42,803 nt of DNA from Saccharothrix luteola (GTDB taxonomy: Bacteria; Actinomycetota; Actinomycetes; Mycobacteriales; Pseudonocardiaceae). Below, one piece after another: positions 16,649 to 24,251 of the stretch. Position 1 is the first letter of the stretch; each line of letters opens with the position of its first letter. A program made the position numbers and the translations under genes. The stretch is taken from contig NZ_JAJHUO010000022.1 of assembly GCF_020859565.1 (NCBI RefSeq), positions 41,073 to 83,875 on the forward strand, given 5' to 3'. The notes under the pieces are model-generated. The model saw only the letters and a list, made by a program, of their open reading frames with translations. It was not told the origin of the DNA and made no database searches.

Positions 16649-17118
16649 GTGTGGGCGCGAATCACCAGAGGAGCGGTGGCGGTGGCGGTCGTCGTGGGCG
16701 TCACCTCGTGCCAGAGCGGGGTGTTGTACCGGCCGCTGAAGTCCCAGCCTGCGCGGAGGCCCAGTCCACCCTGGACGGGCAGTGGAGCTCGATGACGAGC
16801 CCGCGCAACGTGCTGCTCTACCAAGCCGGGGTCCACCTGTGCCGCGGCGAGGGATCGGCCGGCCGCGGGATGTACGACCGCGCCTCCCGGTACGGCTGGG
16901 CGACGAACACCGGCGCCGACGGCAGCGGCGAGGTCGACTGCGCGACCTACCGGGCCGTGCGCAGCGTCCTGGAGCAGCAGGCGTCCGAGACCTTCGCGTG
17001 CGCCGAGGGCAGGCCGCCGACGTGGCCGACCGACACCGACCGCGACGACCCTCGCACCAACACCACCACCACCGCGATCACACGGACGGGCACCACCACC
17101 CTCACGACCACGTCATGA
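16649..17118 (+). CDS. Small lipoprotein, frameshifted
   Basis: GTG 16649 has GGAGGAGG at 16634-16641. It encodes a lipoprotein signal (ITRGAVAVAVVVGVTSC) with a VTSC lipobox and then QSGVLYRPL. This frame stops at 16795. A second frame takes over with PACAEAQSTLDGQWSSM and runs to 17118 with ordinary coding composition, a Cys-containing globular part (NVLLYQAGVHLCRGEGS) and a Thr-rich tail. The 470-nt span is one base short of whole codons, so a single-base deletion at about 16728-16745 explains it. The family is not recognised. The stop overlaps the start of the next gene by 4 nt, so the two are probably co-expressed at the membrane. Confidence 0.65.
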
Positions 17119-17849
17119 CTTCGCCGGCCGACCGGGACGCGCCCGGCAAGGGCTCCGACCAGCCGGACGCGGTGCAACGCGTCGGCGAGGCGCTGGCCAA
17201 CGTCACCGTCCTCACCGGCCTGCTGGTGTACTTCGGCTGGCGACGCAGCGACGTGCAAGCCCGGGAACTGGGCATCGACAGCTCCGTGCTGGGCATGACC
17301 ACCACCGACTACGTGCTGCGCAGCGTCGGACCGGTGTTCCTGCTGCTGGCGGTCGTCGTGGGGATCGCCCTGCTCTGCCGGTGGCTGGAACCCCGCGTCC
17401 GCGCGGCGGGCGACCGACCGGGCAACCGCGCACGGGCGCTGTCGGCACTGCTGTCGCTGGCCTGGCTGATCCTGCCCGCCCTCACCGTGGCGCTCGGGCT
17501 GCTGTTCCCGGTCACCAGCTTCTACGCGTTCCCGCTCGCGGTCGGCGGCGGGATCCTGCTGTCGCTGTACGCGAGCCGCCTGCGCCGCCCCGACGCGCAC
17601 CCCACGTGGACCAGGGTGCTGGTCTTCGCCGTCGTGTCGCTCTCGCTGTTCTGGTCGGCGGGCAACTACGCCGAGGTCCGGGGCGTCGACCTCGCCCGCG
17701 CCTACGCCGCCGACCTGCACGGGCAGACCGCCGTCGTCGTCTACGCCAGGGAACGCCTGCACATCACCGCGCCAGGCGCCTGCGAGGAACCCCTGCCCGT
17801 GTCGAACTGGGCCACGGCGAGCAGGCGCGCCCACCGGGCTGCCCGGCCG
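17115..17849 (+). CDS. Multipass membrane protein, 3' end unresolved
   Basis: ATG 17115 overlaps the lipoprotein stop (ATGA). The first 240 or so codons look real: a helix with GLLVYFGWRRSDVQARELGI, then about four TM helices (FLLLAVVVGIALLCRWL, LAWLILPALTVALGLLF, AFPLAVGGGILLSLYAS, VLVFAVVSLSLFWSAG) and an outer VVVYARERLHITAPG segment. After about 17790 the reading becomes Arg/Ala-rich and stays open to a stop at 18248, antisense to the MarR gene. The natural C-terminus is therefore lost through truncation or another indel, and the end given here is only where the MarR gene begins. I do not recognise the family. A role with the lipoprotein is inferred. Confidence 0.6.
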
Positions 17850-18290
17850 CTACAGGTCCGGGTCGGTGATCTCCCGCAACCTGGCCAGCGCGTCGAGCAG
17901 CGCCACCATCCGCGGCCGGCCCAGGTGCGCGGTCCACTCCCGCTGCACCTCGGCGATCGCGGCCAGGCAGACCGGGATCGCGGCGCGCCCGCGTTCGGCC
18001 ACCCGGATCAGCCTGGCCCGCGCGTCGGTCGGATCCGGGCCGCGCTCCACGTAACCGGCGCGTTCGAGCTGGTCGACCAGGAAACCGGCGGTCTGCTTGG
18101 TGATCCGGGCAGCCTCCGCGAGCTCCGTCAGCCGCGACCCGTCCGGGGCGATCCGGTGGAACACCCGCGCCTGCGCGGGCGTCACGTCGTCGAACCCAGC
18201 CTCCGCCAGGGCGGCGAACACCCGGTTCTCGAGCTCGCGGTGCGGTAAGTACAGCAACAAGCCGAGGTCGGGCACGTCACTCCTTGACAT
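17850..18290 (-). CDS. MarR family transcriptional regulator
   Basis: The protein has 146 residues and a winged-helix dimer fold. PDGSRLTELAEAARITKQTAGFLVDQLERAGYVERGPDPTDARARLIRVAERGR covers the helix-turn-helix and wing with the usual DxR motif at the wing (TDARARL). The C-terminus LREITDPDL is typical of actinobacterial members. The ATG at 18290 lacks a clear ribosome-binding site. An AAGGAG sits inside the first codons, so a slightly later GTG start (18278) is possible but too close. The gene is convergent with the membrane-protein gene, so its target is not obvious from context. Confidence 0.88.
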   Translation of the reverse strand: MSRSDVPDLGLLLYLPHRELENRVFAALAEAGFDDVTPAQARVFHRIAPDGSRLTELAEAARITKQTAGFLVDQLERAGYVERGPDPTDARARLIRVAERGRAAIPVCLAAIAEVQREWTAHLGRPRMVALLDALARLREITDPDL

Positions 18291-18335
18291 CGGTCAGAGA
18301 AGTTGATCACCCTATCGTGTCGCGCCCCTCGGCGG

Positions 18336-19328
18336 TCACGGGAAGTCGGTGCGCGCCTTGCGGACGAGCCGGTTCAGGTCGGAGCCGCCCGAGCACCAGT
18401 TCTCGGTGCCGGACAGGAAGACCTGGCCCGTCGCGGAGATGACGGCGACGACCTGCGTCTGGTCTCCCCACGTGCCGAACATCGGCGAGCCCGACTGCCG
18501 CGGCATGGCATCGGCGGTGGTGGTCATCGCCCGTCCGGAGCCGAGGTCGAACTCGTCCTCGTCCAGCGCCACCCGCTGCTGGAACGTGGGGATCAGCCCC
18601 TGACCGGAGCCCTGCGGGAAGTCGCCCGCGTAGCCCATCGTGTTCCACAGGTGATCGTCGTCCCAGCCGCTGTCGTACTCCCTCGTGCCCAGGAAGCCGA
18701 ACGCGTCGCCGATGCGCTGCTCGGTCACCAGCACCGCGTAGTCCTCGTCGAGCGTGGTCGCCCCCACGTCACCGATCTGGGTGAACGCCATCGCGAACGT
18801 CGCGTGGGTGCGGGCGCGGAAGCCGTTCCCGTGGCGGTGGACCTCGATGGTCTCGGCCTGGTCGGTGGACCACTCGACGACGTGGCTGGCGGTGAGGACG
18901 TGACGGGGACCGATGATCACGCCCGAACCCCGGGAACCGAACGCGGTCGTGATGAGGCAGACGCAGCCCCACGGGAAGGCGTGGTCGTTGTAGGTCTTGC
19001 GGTCGTCGGGGTGCCAGATGACGAGCGGCTCCAGCTCGGCCCCGCCCCGGTGGCGCACCCGCGGAGGCGGCGGCACCTTGGCCCGTCGCGGCTTGCCCGC
19101 CGCCTCGACCCAGTCCGGGCGGTAGGACTCCACCGGGTCCGTGCCGAGCCGGGCCCACGACTCCTGCGCCCGGTCGACGCGGCGGACCTCGCGGGTGTGC
19201 CGCGGCGAACCCTCGAACAGTTCGCGGAACTCATCCGGTGGCCGGGCGGTCGCCTGCCGGCGCGGTCGGCGGACCAGGTCCTCCCAGCGTTCCGGGTACT
19301 CGGGCGATCCTCGTTGCGGCTCGTTCAT
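18336..19328 (-). CDS. Trypsin-like (S1B/V8-like) serine protease without a signal peptide
   Basis: The protein has 330 residues. The catalytic triad is visible as His in VLTASHVV, Asp in LDEDYAVLV and Ser in RQSGSPMFG. The order and spacing are those of glutamyl-endopeptidase-like trypsin-fold proteases. The N-terminus is hydrophilic and strongly charged (MNEPQRGSPEYPERWEDLVR), with no signal peptide or TM, which is unusual for this class. It could act inside the cell, or leave by a non-Sec route. The ATG at 19328 follows GAGGGGAG. The first 90 residues may be a propeptide. The gene stands between MarR and the TmrB-like gene. Confidence 0.83.
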   Translation of the reverse strand: MNEPQRGSPEYPERWEDLVRRPRRQATARPPDEFRELFEGSPRHTREVRRVDRAQESWARLGTDPVESYRPDWVEAAGKPRRAKVPPPPRVRHRGGAELEPLVIWHPDDRKTYNDHAFPWGCVCLITTAFGSRGSGVIIGPRHVLTASHVVEWSTDQAETIEVHRHGNGFRARTHATFAMAFTQIGDVGATTLDEDYAVLVTEQRIGDAFGFLGTREYDSGWDDDHLWNTMGYAGDFPQGSGQGLIPTFQQRVALDEDEFDLGSGRAMTTTADAMPRQSGSPMFGTWGDQTQVVAVISATGQVFLSGTENWCSGGSDLNRLVRKARTDFP

Positions 19329-19481
19329 CACGGTGCTCCCCTCTCGTGTCATCGCGGATGTAGATGACGTCGTCGCCGTGACGGGAGGCGTGTCGGTGAC
19401 GAGGGAAAATGACACGAACGAGTGACGCTGTCCTCGACTGAGCGAGCGGCGCGGCCACCGACCGCGACGTTCCGCACACCC

Positions 19482-20114
19482 CTAGTCGAAGCGGATGTGC
19501 TTCACCGAAGTCCACGTCCGCCGCACCCGGCCGCGCAGCCTGCCGTCGGTGTTCGGCGCCAACGTGAGCCCGGCCGACGCCGCGACGCGGTCCGCCACCT
19601 GCGCCACCGTGAGGTGATCGGTCCACACGTGCTCGGCGAACTCCGGCTCGCGGAGCCGTTCCAGGCAGCGGTCCAGCACCCGCATCGCGAAGCTCTCCCG
19701 CCGCAGCGGCGCGTCCTTGCCGAGCACCACCCGCGCCGCGTGCCCGAACCCGCGTTCCCACAGCCGCCGCACCACCGTCTCCCGCTCGGCCAGCAACGCG
19801 AAGTGCCGCACGTCGTGCCCCCGGTCGCGCAGCCCGCCGACGATCTCCCGGAAGTACGCGGGCTCCACCACCGTCATCGGCACCACGATCACCCCGTCGT
19901 GCCCGGTCGCCACCCGGTCCAGCACCTCGACCACGCCCCGCCGCCACGACACCAGGTCCTGGAAGTCGCCGCGCAGCGCCCGCGGCGTCATCCGGTGCAG
20001 GGCGAACCCGACGTGCTCGGGATCGCTGAGGAAGCTGCCCGGCAGCCGCCGCCGGATCTCGTGCGCGGTCTGGGTCTTGCCGCCGCCGAACGGGCCGTTG
20101 ATCCACAGGAGCAC
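19482..20114 (-). CDS. TmrB-like ATP-binding protein
   Basis: The protein has 210 residues with a P-loop at the extreme N-terminus (WINGPFGGGKTQTA, Lys13-Thr14). FLSDPEHVGFALHRM, VIVVPMTVVEPAYFREIVGGL and the C-terminal D.GRLRGRVRRTW...KHIR pattern align by eye along the whole length of Bacillus TmrB, which gives tunicamycin resistance by binding the drug. It starts at GTG 20114, 10 nt after the end of the PucR gene on the same strand, so they likely form an operon. Whether it protects against a tunicamycin-like compound is unknown; similar proteins are common in bacteria that make none. Confidence 0.8.
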   Translation of the reverse strand: MLLWINGPFGGGKTQTAHEIRRRLPGSFLSDPEHVGFALHRMTPRALRGDFQDLVSWRRGVVEVLDRVATGHDGVIVVPMTVVEPAYFREIVGGLRDRGHDVRHFALLAERETVVRRLWERGFGHAARVVLGKDAPLRRESFAMRVLDRCLERLREPEFAEHVWTDHLTVAQVADRVAASAGLTLAPNTDGRLRGRVRRTWTSVKHIRFD

Positions 20115-20124
20115 GAGACCGACC

Positions 20125-20967
20125 CTACTGACGCCGCGCCAACCGGACGAGCTTGAGCGCCAGGTGCAGCTCCAGCCGGGCGCCGCCGTCGGCCAGGTCG
20201 CGGCCGGTCAGCTCGGCGATCCGACCCAGCCGGTAGTACAGGCTGGTGCGGTGCAGGTGCAGGCGTTCCGCCGCGGCACGCACCTCGCAACCGCAGTCCA
20301 GGTACACCTCCAACGTCCGCAGCAGCACGTCCGACAACCCCGCCACCACCTCGTCCGGCGACGCGCCCAGCAGCAGCCGGTACGCGCCGAGTTCGGACCA
20401 CCGCACCCGATCCGGCAACGCGGGGTCCAGCCGCGCCAGCTCCGCCGCCGCCAACGCCTGCTGGTAGGCCGCGGCGGTCCGGTCGGGCGGGTGCGGGTCG
20501 CTCACCCCGACGTGCCCCGGCAGGTCCGGCAGCGCCTCGGCGGCCGGCACCGTGCGCACCACCCGCGGCTCCAACGCCACCACCACCCGCACCGGCGTCC
20601 GATCACCGACCGGCACCTGCGCCGCCAACGCCGCCAACCGCTCACCCAGGTCCAGCTCCGGCACGTCGCCGAGCACCCACAGGTAGCCGACCAGCACCCC
20701 GTTGTGCCGCAACGGGAAACCCACCCGCTGCCCGAACCCCAACGCCGCGTTCCCCGGCACCCGCACCGGCCCGGTCGCGGTCGCCAGGCCGTGCTGCTCC
20801 TGCCACGCCGCGACGTCCGCCGGCACCCGCCGGGCCAGGATCGCCCGCACCCGCGCCTGGTCCACGTCGTCGGTCTGGGCGCTGTGCGCGACCACCCGGC
20901 CCGCCACGTCGTCCACCGACACCCCGCGTCCCAGCACCCGGGACAGCTCGTCCAGCAGCTCCTGCAT
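20125..20967 (-). CDS. PucR/CdaR-type helix-turn-helix regulator
   Basis: The protein has 280 residues. The C-terminal 60 residues (LRTLEVYLDCGCEVRAAAE then RLHLHRTSLYYRLGRIAEL) form the PucR-type helix-turn-helix. The N-terminal half is a sensor-like region without a recognised ligand motif. The ATG at 20967 is internal to a longer open frame and is chosen because the N-terminal helix MQELLDELSRVLG begins there. The gene is divergent from the SHMT-like gene (75-bp gap) and is followed by the TmrB-like gene, so it probably controls one or both. An imperfect inverted repeat (ACTG.AG......CT.CAGT, 20975-20994) lies just upstream of its start. Confidence 0.85.
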   Translation of the reverse strand: MQELLDELSRVLGRGVSVDDVAGRVVAHSAQTDDVDQARVRAILARRVPADVAAWQEQHGLATATGPVRVPGNAALGFGQRVGFPLRHNGVLVGYLWVLGDVPELDLGERLAALAAQVPVGDRTPVRVVVALEPRVVRTVPAAEALPDLPGHVGVSDPHPPDRTAAAYQQALAAAELARLDPALPDRVRWSELGAYRLLLGASPDEVVAGLSDVLLRTLEVYLDCGCEVRAAAERLHLHRTSLYYRLGRIAELTGRDLADGGARLELHLALKLVRLARRQ

Positions 20968-21028
20968 TCCGACAACTGTAGGAACAACTCCAGTCCCCGG
21001 ACGGTCGCCCCACCCGACGCCCACGCCC

Positions 21029-21034
21029 TAGCGT
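21029..21034 (+). promoter_or_regulatory. -10 box of the SHMT-like gene
   Basis: TAGCGT lies 8 nt before the GTG start at 21043, which fits a leaderless mRNA. Confidence 0.5.
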
Positions 21035-21042
21035 GATCGACC

Positions 21043-22359
21043 GTGACGAACAGCAGGATCGCACCCTGGGCCTCCCCGCAGGCGCAACGCAGGCTCGCCG
21101 AGGTCGAGGCCGCCGTCTCCGCCGACCTGACCGCCGCCGGCGTCGCGGCCACCGTCCGCAAGGCCCTCGAAGCGCACGCCACCCAGGTCGACGACGACGG
21201 GATCGTGCTCTACGCGGGCACCAACGTGCTCAGCCCCACCGCCGCGGCGGCCGTGCGGGCCACCGTGTCCAGCAGGCCGAGCATGGGCTGGCCCGGCGAG
21301 AAGTACCAGGTCGGCCTCGACCACCTGGACACCCTCGAAGTCCTCGCGCCGATGCTCGTCGCGTCCCTCATGGAAGGCCGGTTCGCCGAGGTCCGGCTGC
21401 AGAGCGCCACCCTGGCCAACCTCGCCGTCTACACTGCGTTCGCCCGCGCCGGCGACAAGATCGCCGTGCTGCCCGAGTTCGCCGGCGGCCACGCCAGCCA
21501 CCACGCGCAGGGCGTGCCGGCGATCCGCGGCCTCACCGTCGTCGACCTGCCCTACCTGCCCGACGAACTCGACCTCGACTACGGGACGCTGCCCGGGTTC
21601 CTCCGGGTGCACCGGCCGCGGATCGTGGTGATCGGCGCGAGCCTGATGCTGTTCCCGCACGACGTCGCCGCGGTCCGGGCGGCGGCCGACGAGGTCGGCG
21701 CGATCCTCGTCTACGACGCCTCCCACATGGCCGGGCTCGTCGCGGGCAAGGAGTTCCAGCGGCCACTGCACGAGGGCGCGCACCTGATGACGTTCTCCAC
21801 CTACAAGTCGTTCGGCGGACCGTCCGGCGGCTGCGTCGTCACCCGCGACCCCGAGCTCGCCGAACGCGTCTCGAACGTCGCCTACCCCGGCATGCTCGCC
21901 AACTACGACGCCGGACGCCTCGGCGCCCTCGCCGTCACCGCCGCCGAACTGGCCGAACACGGCCCCGACTACGCGCGCGCGTGCATCGCCAACGCCCAGG
22001 CGCTCGGCGCGGCACTGGCCGACAACGGCTTCGACGTGGCCCGCCACGACGGCGTCCACACCCGCTCCCACCACCTCGCGATCGACGCCCTCACCCTCGG
22101 CGGCGGCGACGCGGCGGCCGTGCTGCTCGGCGAGGCCGGCGTCTACCTCAGCGGCATCAGCCTGCCGTGGCAGCGCATCGACGAAGGGCTGCGCGGCCTG
22201 CGCATCGGCACCCAGGAGATCACCCGCCGCGGCTTCACCCCCGAACACCAGCCCGGCATCGCCGCCCTGATGCGCCGCGCCCTGATCGACCGCGAGGCAC
22301 CCGACCGGATCCGGGCGGACGCCATCGCGCTGCGCCGTGAGGTCAACGGGTCCCCATGA
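21043..22359 (+). CDS. Serine hydroxymethyltransferase-like PLP enzyme
   Basis: The protein has 438 residues and is a fold-type I PLP enzyme. The lysine that binds PLP is in FSTYKSFGGPSGGCVV, equivalent to the STTHKTLRGPRGG segment of SHMT. The preceding Asp/His pair is in LVYDASHMAGLV. The N-terminal substrate loop (VLYAGTNVLSP) differs from the SENxxS of true SHMT, and the GlyA core is shorter. Relatives include alpha-methylserine hydroxymethyltransferases and other aldolase-like enzymes, so housekeeping glycine synthesis is not assumed. It starts at GTG 21043 and is divergent from a PucR regulator. Its stop overlaps the start of a decayed kinase gene (ATGA). Confidence 0.85.
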   Translation: MTNSRIAPWASPQAQRRLAEVEAAVSADLTAAGVAATVRKALEAHATQVDDDGIVLYAGTNVLSPTAAAAVRATVSSRPSMGWPGEKYQVGLDHLDTLEVLAPMLVASLMEGRFAEVRLQSATLANLAVYTAFARAGDKIAVLPEFAGGHASHHAQGVPAIRGLTVVDLPYLPDELDLDYGTLPGFLRVHRPRIVVIGASLMLFPHDVAAVRAAADEVGAILVYDASHMAGLVAGKEFQRPLHEGAHLMTFSTYKSFGGPSGGCVVTRDPELAERVSNVAYPGMLANYDAGRLGALAVTAAELAEHGPDYARACIANAQALGAALADNGFDVARHDGVHTRSHHLAIDALTLGGGDAAAVLLGEAGVYLSGISLPWQRIDEGLRGLRIGTQEITRRGFTPEHQPGIAALMRRALIDREAPDRIRADAIALRREVNGSP

Positions 22360-22601
22360 CCGGCCGGCCCGGCTGCCTCGTCATCGTCTGCGGGCTTCCC
22401 GGCAGCGGCAAGACCACCCACGCGCGGCGACTGGCCGCGGAACGGCACGGCGTCCGGCTCTCACCCGACGAGTGGACGGCCGCGTTGGGCGTCGACAGCT
22501 GGGCGCGTCGGTGGAACTGGTGCACCTCGAGCCGCCGCCCGACGGGCTGTCCGGACGACGCGGAGATGCGCCTCTACGACCGCAGCTATCGAGGACCGTA
22601 A
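22356..22601 (+). pseudogene. Decayed P-loop kinase/ATPase
   Basis: The first 45 residues are a normal start of an AAA/zeta-type small kinase: CLVIVCGLPGSGKTTHARRL and LSPDEWTAALGVD. Then roughly 50-60 residues are missing. A different frame reads GASVELVHLEPP, which matches the middle of the same family. The original frame resumes near the end with DDAEMRLYD, where full proteins finish. Full-length members have about 150-170 residues; here only 81 codons remain. So it is a gene with an internal deletion plus a frame change. It overlaps the SHMT-like stop by 4 nt. Confidence 0.75.
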
Positions 22602-22618
22602 TCGTCCGCGATAGCGCC

Positions 22619-22624
22619 TAGCCT
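22619..22624 (+). promoter_or_regulatory. -10 box of the AlkZ-like gene
   Basis: TAGCCT lies 6 nt before the GTG start at 22631, which fits a leaderless mRNA. No ribosome-binding site is seen. Confidence 0.55.
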
Positions 22625-22630
22625 GGTGTC

Positions 22631-23686
22631 GTGATCGAGAAGCTGACGACCCGGGCGTTGAACCGGGCGACCCTGCAGCGGCAGCTGCTGCTGGACCGGG
22701 TGGACCGGACCGCGTGCGACGTGGTGGAGCACCTGGTCGGCATGCAGGCGCAGGAGCCGTTCTCGCCCTACTACGGCCTGTGGTCGCGGATCCGGTCGTT
22801 CCAGGCCGACGAGCTGGGGTCGTTGCTGCTGGACCGGCGGGTCGTCCGGGCGTCGCTACAGCGTGGCACGATCCACCTGGTCACCGCCGCCGACCACGGC
22901 CGGTTCGAACCGCTGCTGCGGCCGTTCCTGCACCGACGGTTCGCGTCCTCGCCGTTCGGGTTCGTTATGGACGGGCTCGACGTCGAGGAGTTCGCCGAGG
23001 CCGTCACCCCGCTGCTCGAAGAGCCGCGCACCCGGCGCGAGATCGGCGACCTGCTCGCCCCGCGGTGGCCCGACCGCGACGCCAACGCGCTCGGTTACGC
23101 GGGCAGCTTCCTGGTGCCGACCGTGCAGGCGACGCCACGCGCGGTCTGGGGCAGGTCCGGGGCGGCGAAGTGGACGACCGCCGCCCGGTGGCTCGGCCCC
23201 GCCGGGCCGGCCGCGCCGATCGAGGAGTTCGTGCGCCGCTACCTCGCCGCGTTCGGCCCGGCCTCGGTCAAGGACGTGCAGACCTGGGCCGGCATGAGCC
23301 GCCTCAAGCCCGTGGTCGAGGCGATGGACCTGCGGGTCTTCACCGACGAACGCGGCCGGACGCTCTACGACGTGCCGGACGCGCCCCTGCCCGACCCCGA
23401 CACGCCCGCGCCGGCGCGGTTCCTGCCCGAGTTCGACAACGTGCTGCTCGGCCACGACGACCGCACCCGCGTCATCTCCGACGAGGACTACCGGCGCGGG
23501 ATCGTCATCGGCGGCAAGCCGACCCTGCTGGTGGACGGCTTCGTGCACGGCACCTGGAAGCAGGCCGCCGACGGGCTCGACATCGAGGTGTTCCGGCCGC
23601 TGACCCGTGCGCAGAAGGCCGACGTGCAGGCCGAAGGCGCCCGGCTGCTGGCGTTCGCGGGCGTGAGCGGCGACGTCCGACTCTAG
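22631..23686 (+). CDS. AlkZ-like winged-helix DNA glycosylase (HTH_42)
   Basis: The protein has 351 residues and belongs to the winged-helix family (HTH_42) that includes Streptomyces AlkZ, a glycosylase that unhooks azinomycin interstrand crosslinks. The catalytic QxQ motif of AlkZ-like proteins is present (VGMQAQEPFSPY, Gln39 and Gln41). RASLQRGTIHLVTAADH and FLPEFDNVLLGHDDRTRVI are further family segments. It is probably a base-excision enzyme for bulky or crosslinking adducts. Many members have unknown lesions, so the exact substrate is open. It starts at GTG 22631 and is followed by a TetR/monooxygenase pair. Confidence 0.85.
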   Translation: MIEKLTTRALNRATLQRQLLLDRVDRTACDVVEHLVGMQAQEPFSPYYGLWSRIRSFQADELGSLLLDRRVVRASLQRGTIHLVTAADHGRFEPLLRPFLHRRFASSPFGFVMDGLDVEEFAEAVTPLLEEPRTRREIGDLLAPRWPDRDANALGYAGSFLVPTVQATPRAVWGRSGAAKWTTAARWLGPAGPAAPIEEFVRRYLAAFGPASVKDVQTWAGMSRLKPVVEAMDLRVFTDERGRTLYDVPDAPLPDPDTPAPARFLPEFDNVLLGHDDRTRVISDEDYRRGIVIGGKPTLLVDGFVHGTWKQAADGLDIEVFRPLTRAQKADVQAEGARLLAFAGVSGDVRL

Positions 23687-23688
23687 AT

Positions 23689-23729
23689 TTGGACGATCGT
23701 CCAGTACGATCGTCCAGTACGATCGTCCA
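23689..23729 (+). promoter_or_regulatory. Triple 13-bp operator array abutting the TetR start
   Basis: Three head-to-tail copies of GKACGATCGTCCA lie at 23691-23703, 23704-23716 and 23717-23729, and the ATG follows directly. Each contains the palindrome ACGATCGT. The first, with its flank, is TTGGACGATCGTCCA, and copies of TTGGACGATCGT read inward from both ends. TACGAT in the last copy is 6 nt from the ATG and may be a -10 box. This is probably the autoregulatory operator of the TetR gene. Confidence 0.75.
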
Positions 23730-24251
23730 ATGACGGTTCGGGAACGGCTGCTGCGCGCGGCCGCGGAACTCATCGCCGAGAAGGGCTGGGGTGCGGTGAG
23801 CACCCGGGTGCTCGCCGAACGCGCCGGCGTCGGATCCGGCGTCGTGCACTACCACTTCGACTCCACGCAGGCCGTGCTGGTGCAGGCCGCCGTCGGCGCC
23901 CTGCGGTCCGCCGTGGACGGTCTCGCGTCGGTGCTGGAACGCGCTTCGACACCGTCGGACGCCTTGGCGCTGCTGCTGGGCGCGTTGGACGGACACGGCG
24001 GGCAGGAACTGTTCACCGAGACGTTCCTCGCCGCGACCCGCAACGACGAACTCCGCCACGCCGTCGGCGAGGTGCTGGTGGACTTCCGCCGCACGCTCGC
24101 CGCGTGGCTGGAATCGCGCGACGTGCCGACACCGGAGGCCACCGCCGCGGTGCTGGCGGCGGCCGTGGACGGCGTGCTGCTGCACCGCGCCCTGTCACCC
24201 GACCTGTCGGCGGACGTCGTCGTGCCCGTGCTGGGGAGGGTGCTGCGATGA
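23730..24251 (+). CDS. TetR family regulator
   Basis: The protein has 173 residues. The N-terminal helix-turn-helix (about 1-45) shows RERLLRAAAELIAEKGWGAV, STRVLAERAGVGSGVVHYHF and the FDST turn. The C-terminal ligand domain is helical with few motifs. The ATG sits at the end of a triple operator array, so it most likely represses its own two-gene operon. The stop overlaps the FAD monooxygenase start by 4 nt (ATGA). The inducer is probably the substrate of that monooxygenase. Confidence 0.92.
   Translation: MTVRERLLRAAAELIAEKGWGAVSTRVLAERAGVGSGVVHYHFDSTQAVLVQAAVGALRSAVDGLASVLERASTPSDALALLLGALDGHGGQELFTETFLAATRNDELRHAVGEVLVDFRRTLAAWLESRDVPTPEATAAVLAAAVDGVLLHRALSPDLSADVVVPVLGRVLR

Noticed and set aside
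17850..18248. Continuation of the membrane protein through the MarR region
   Set aside because: The MarR gene is clearly real on the other strand and the antisense translation loses protein character.
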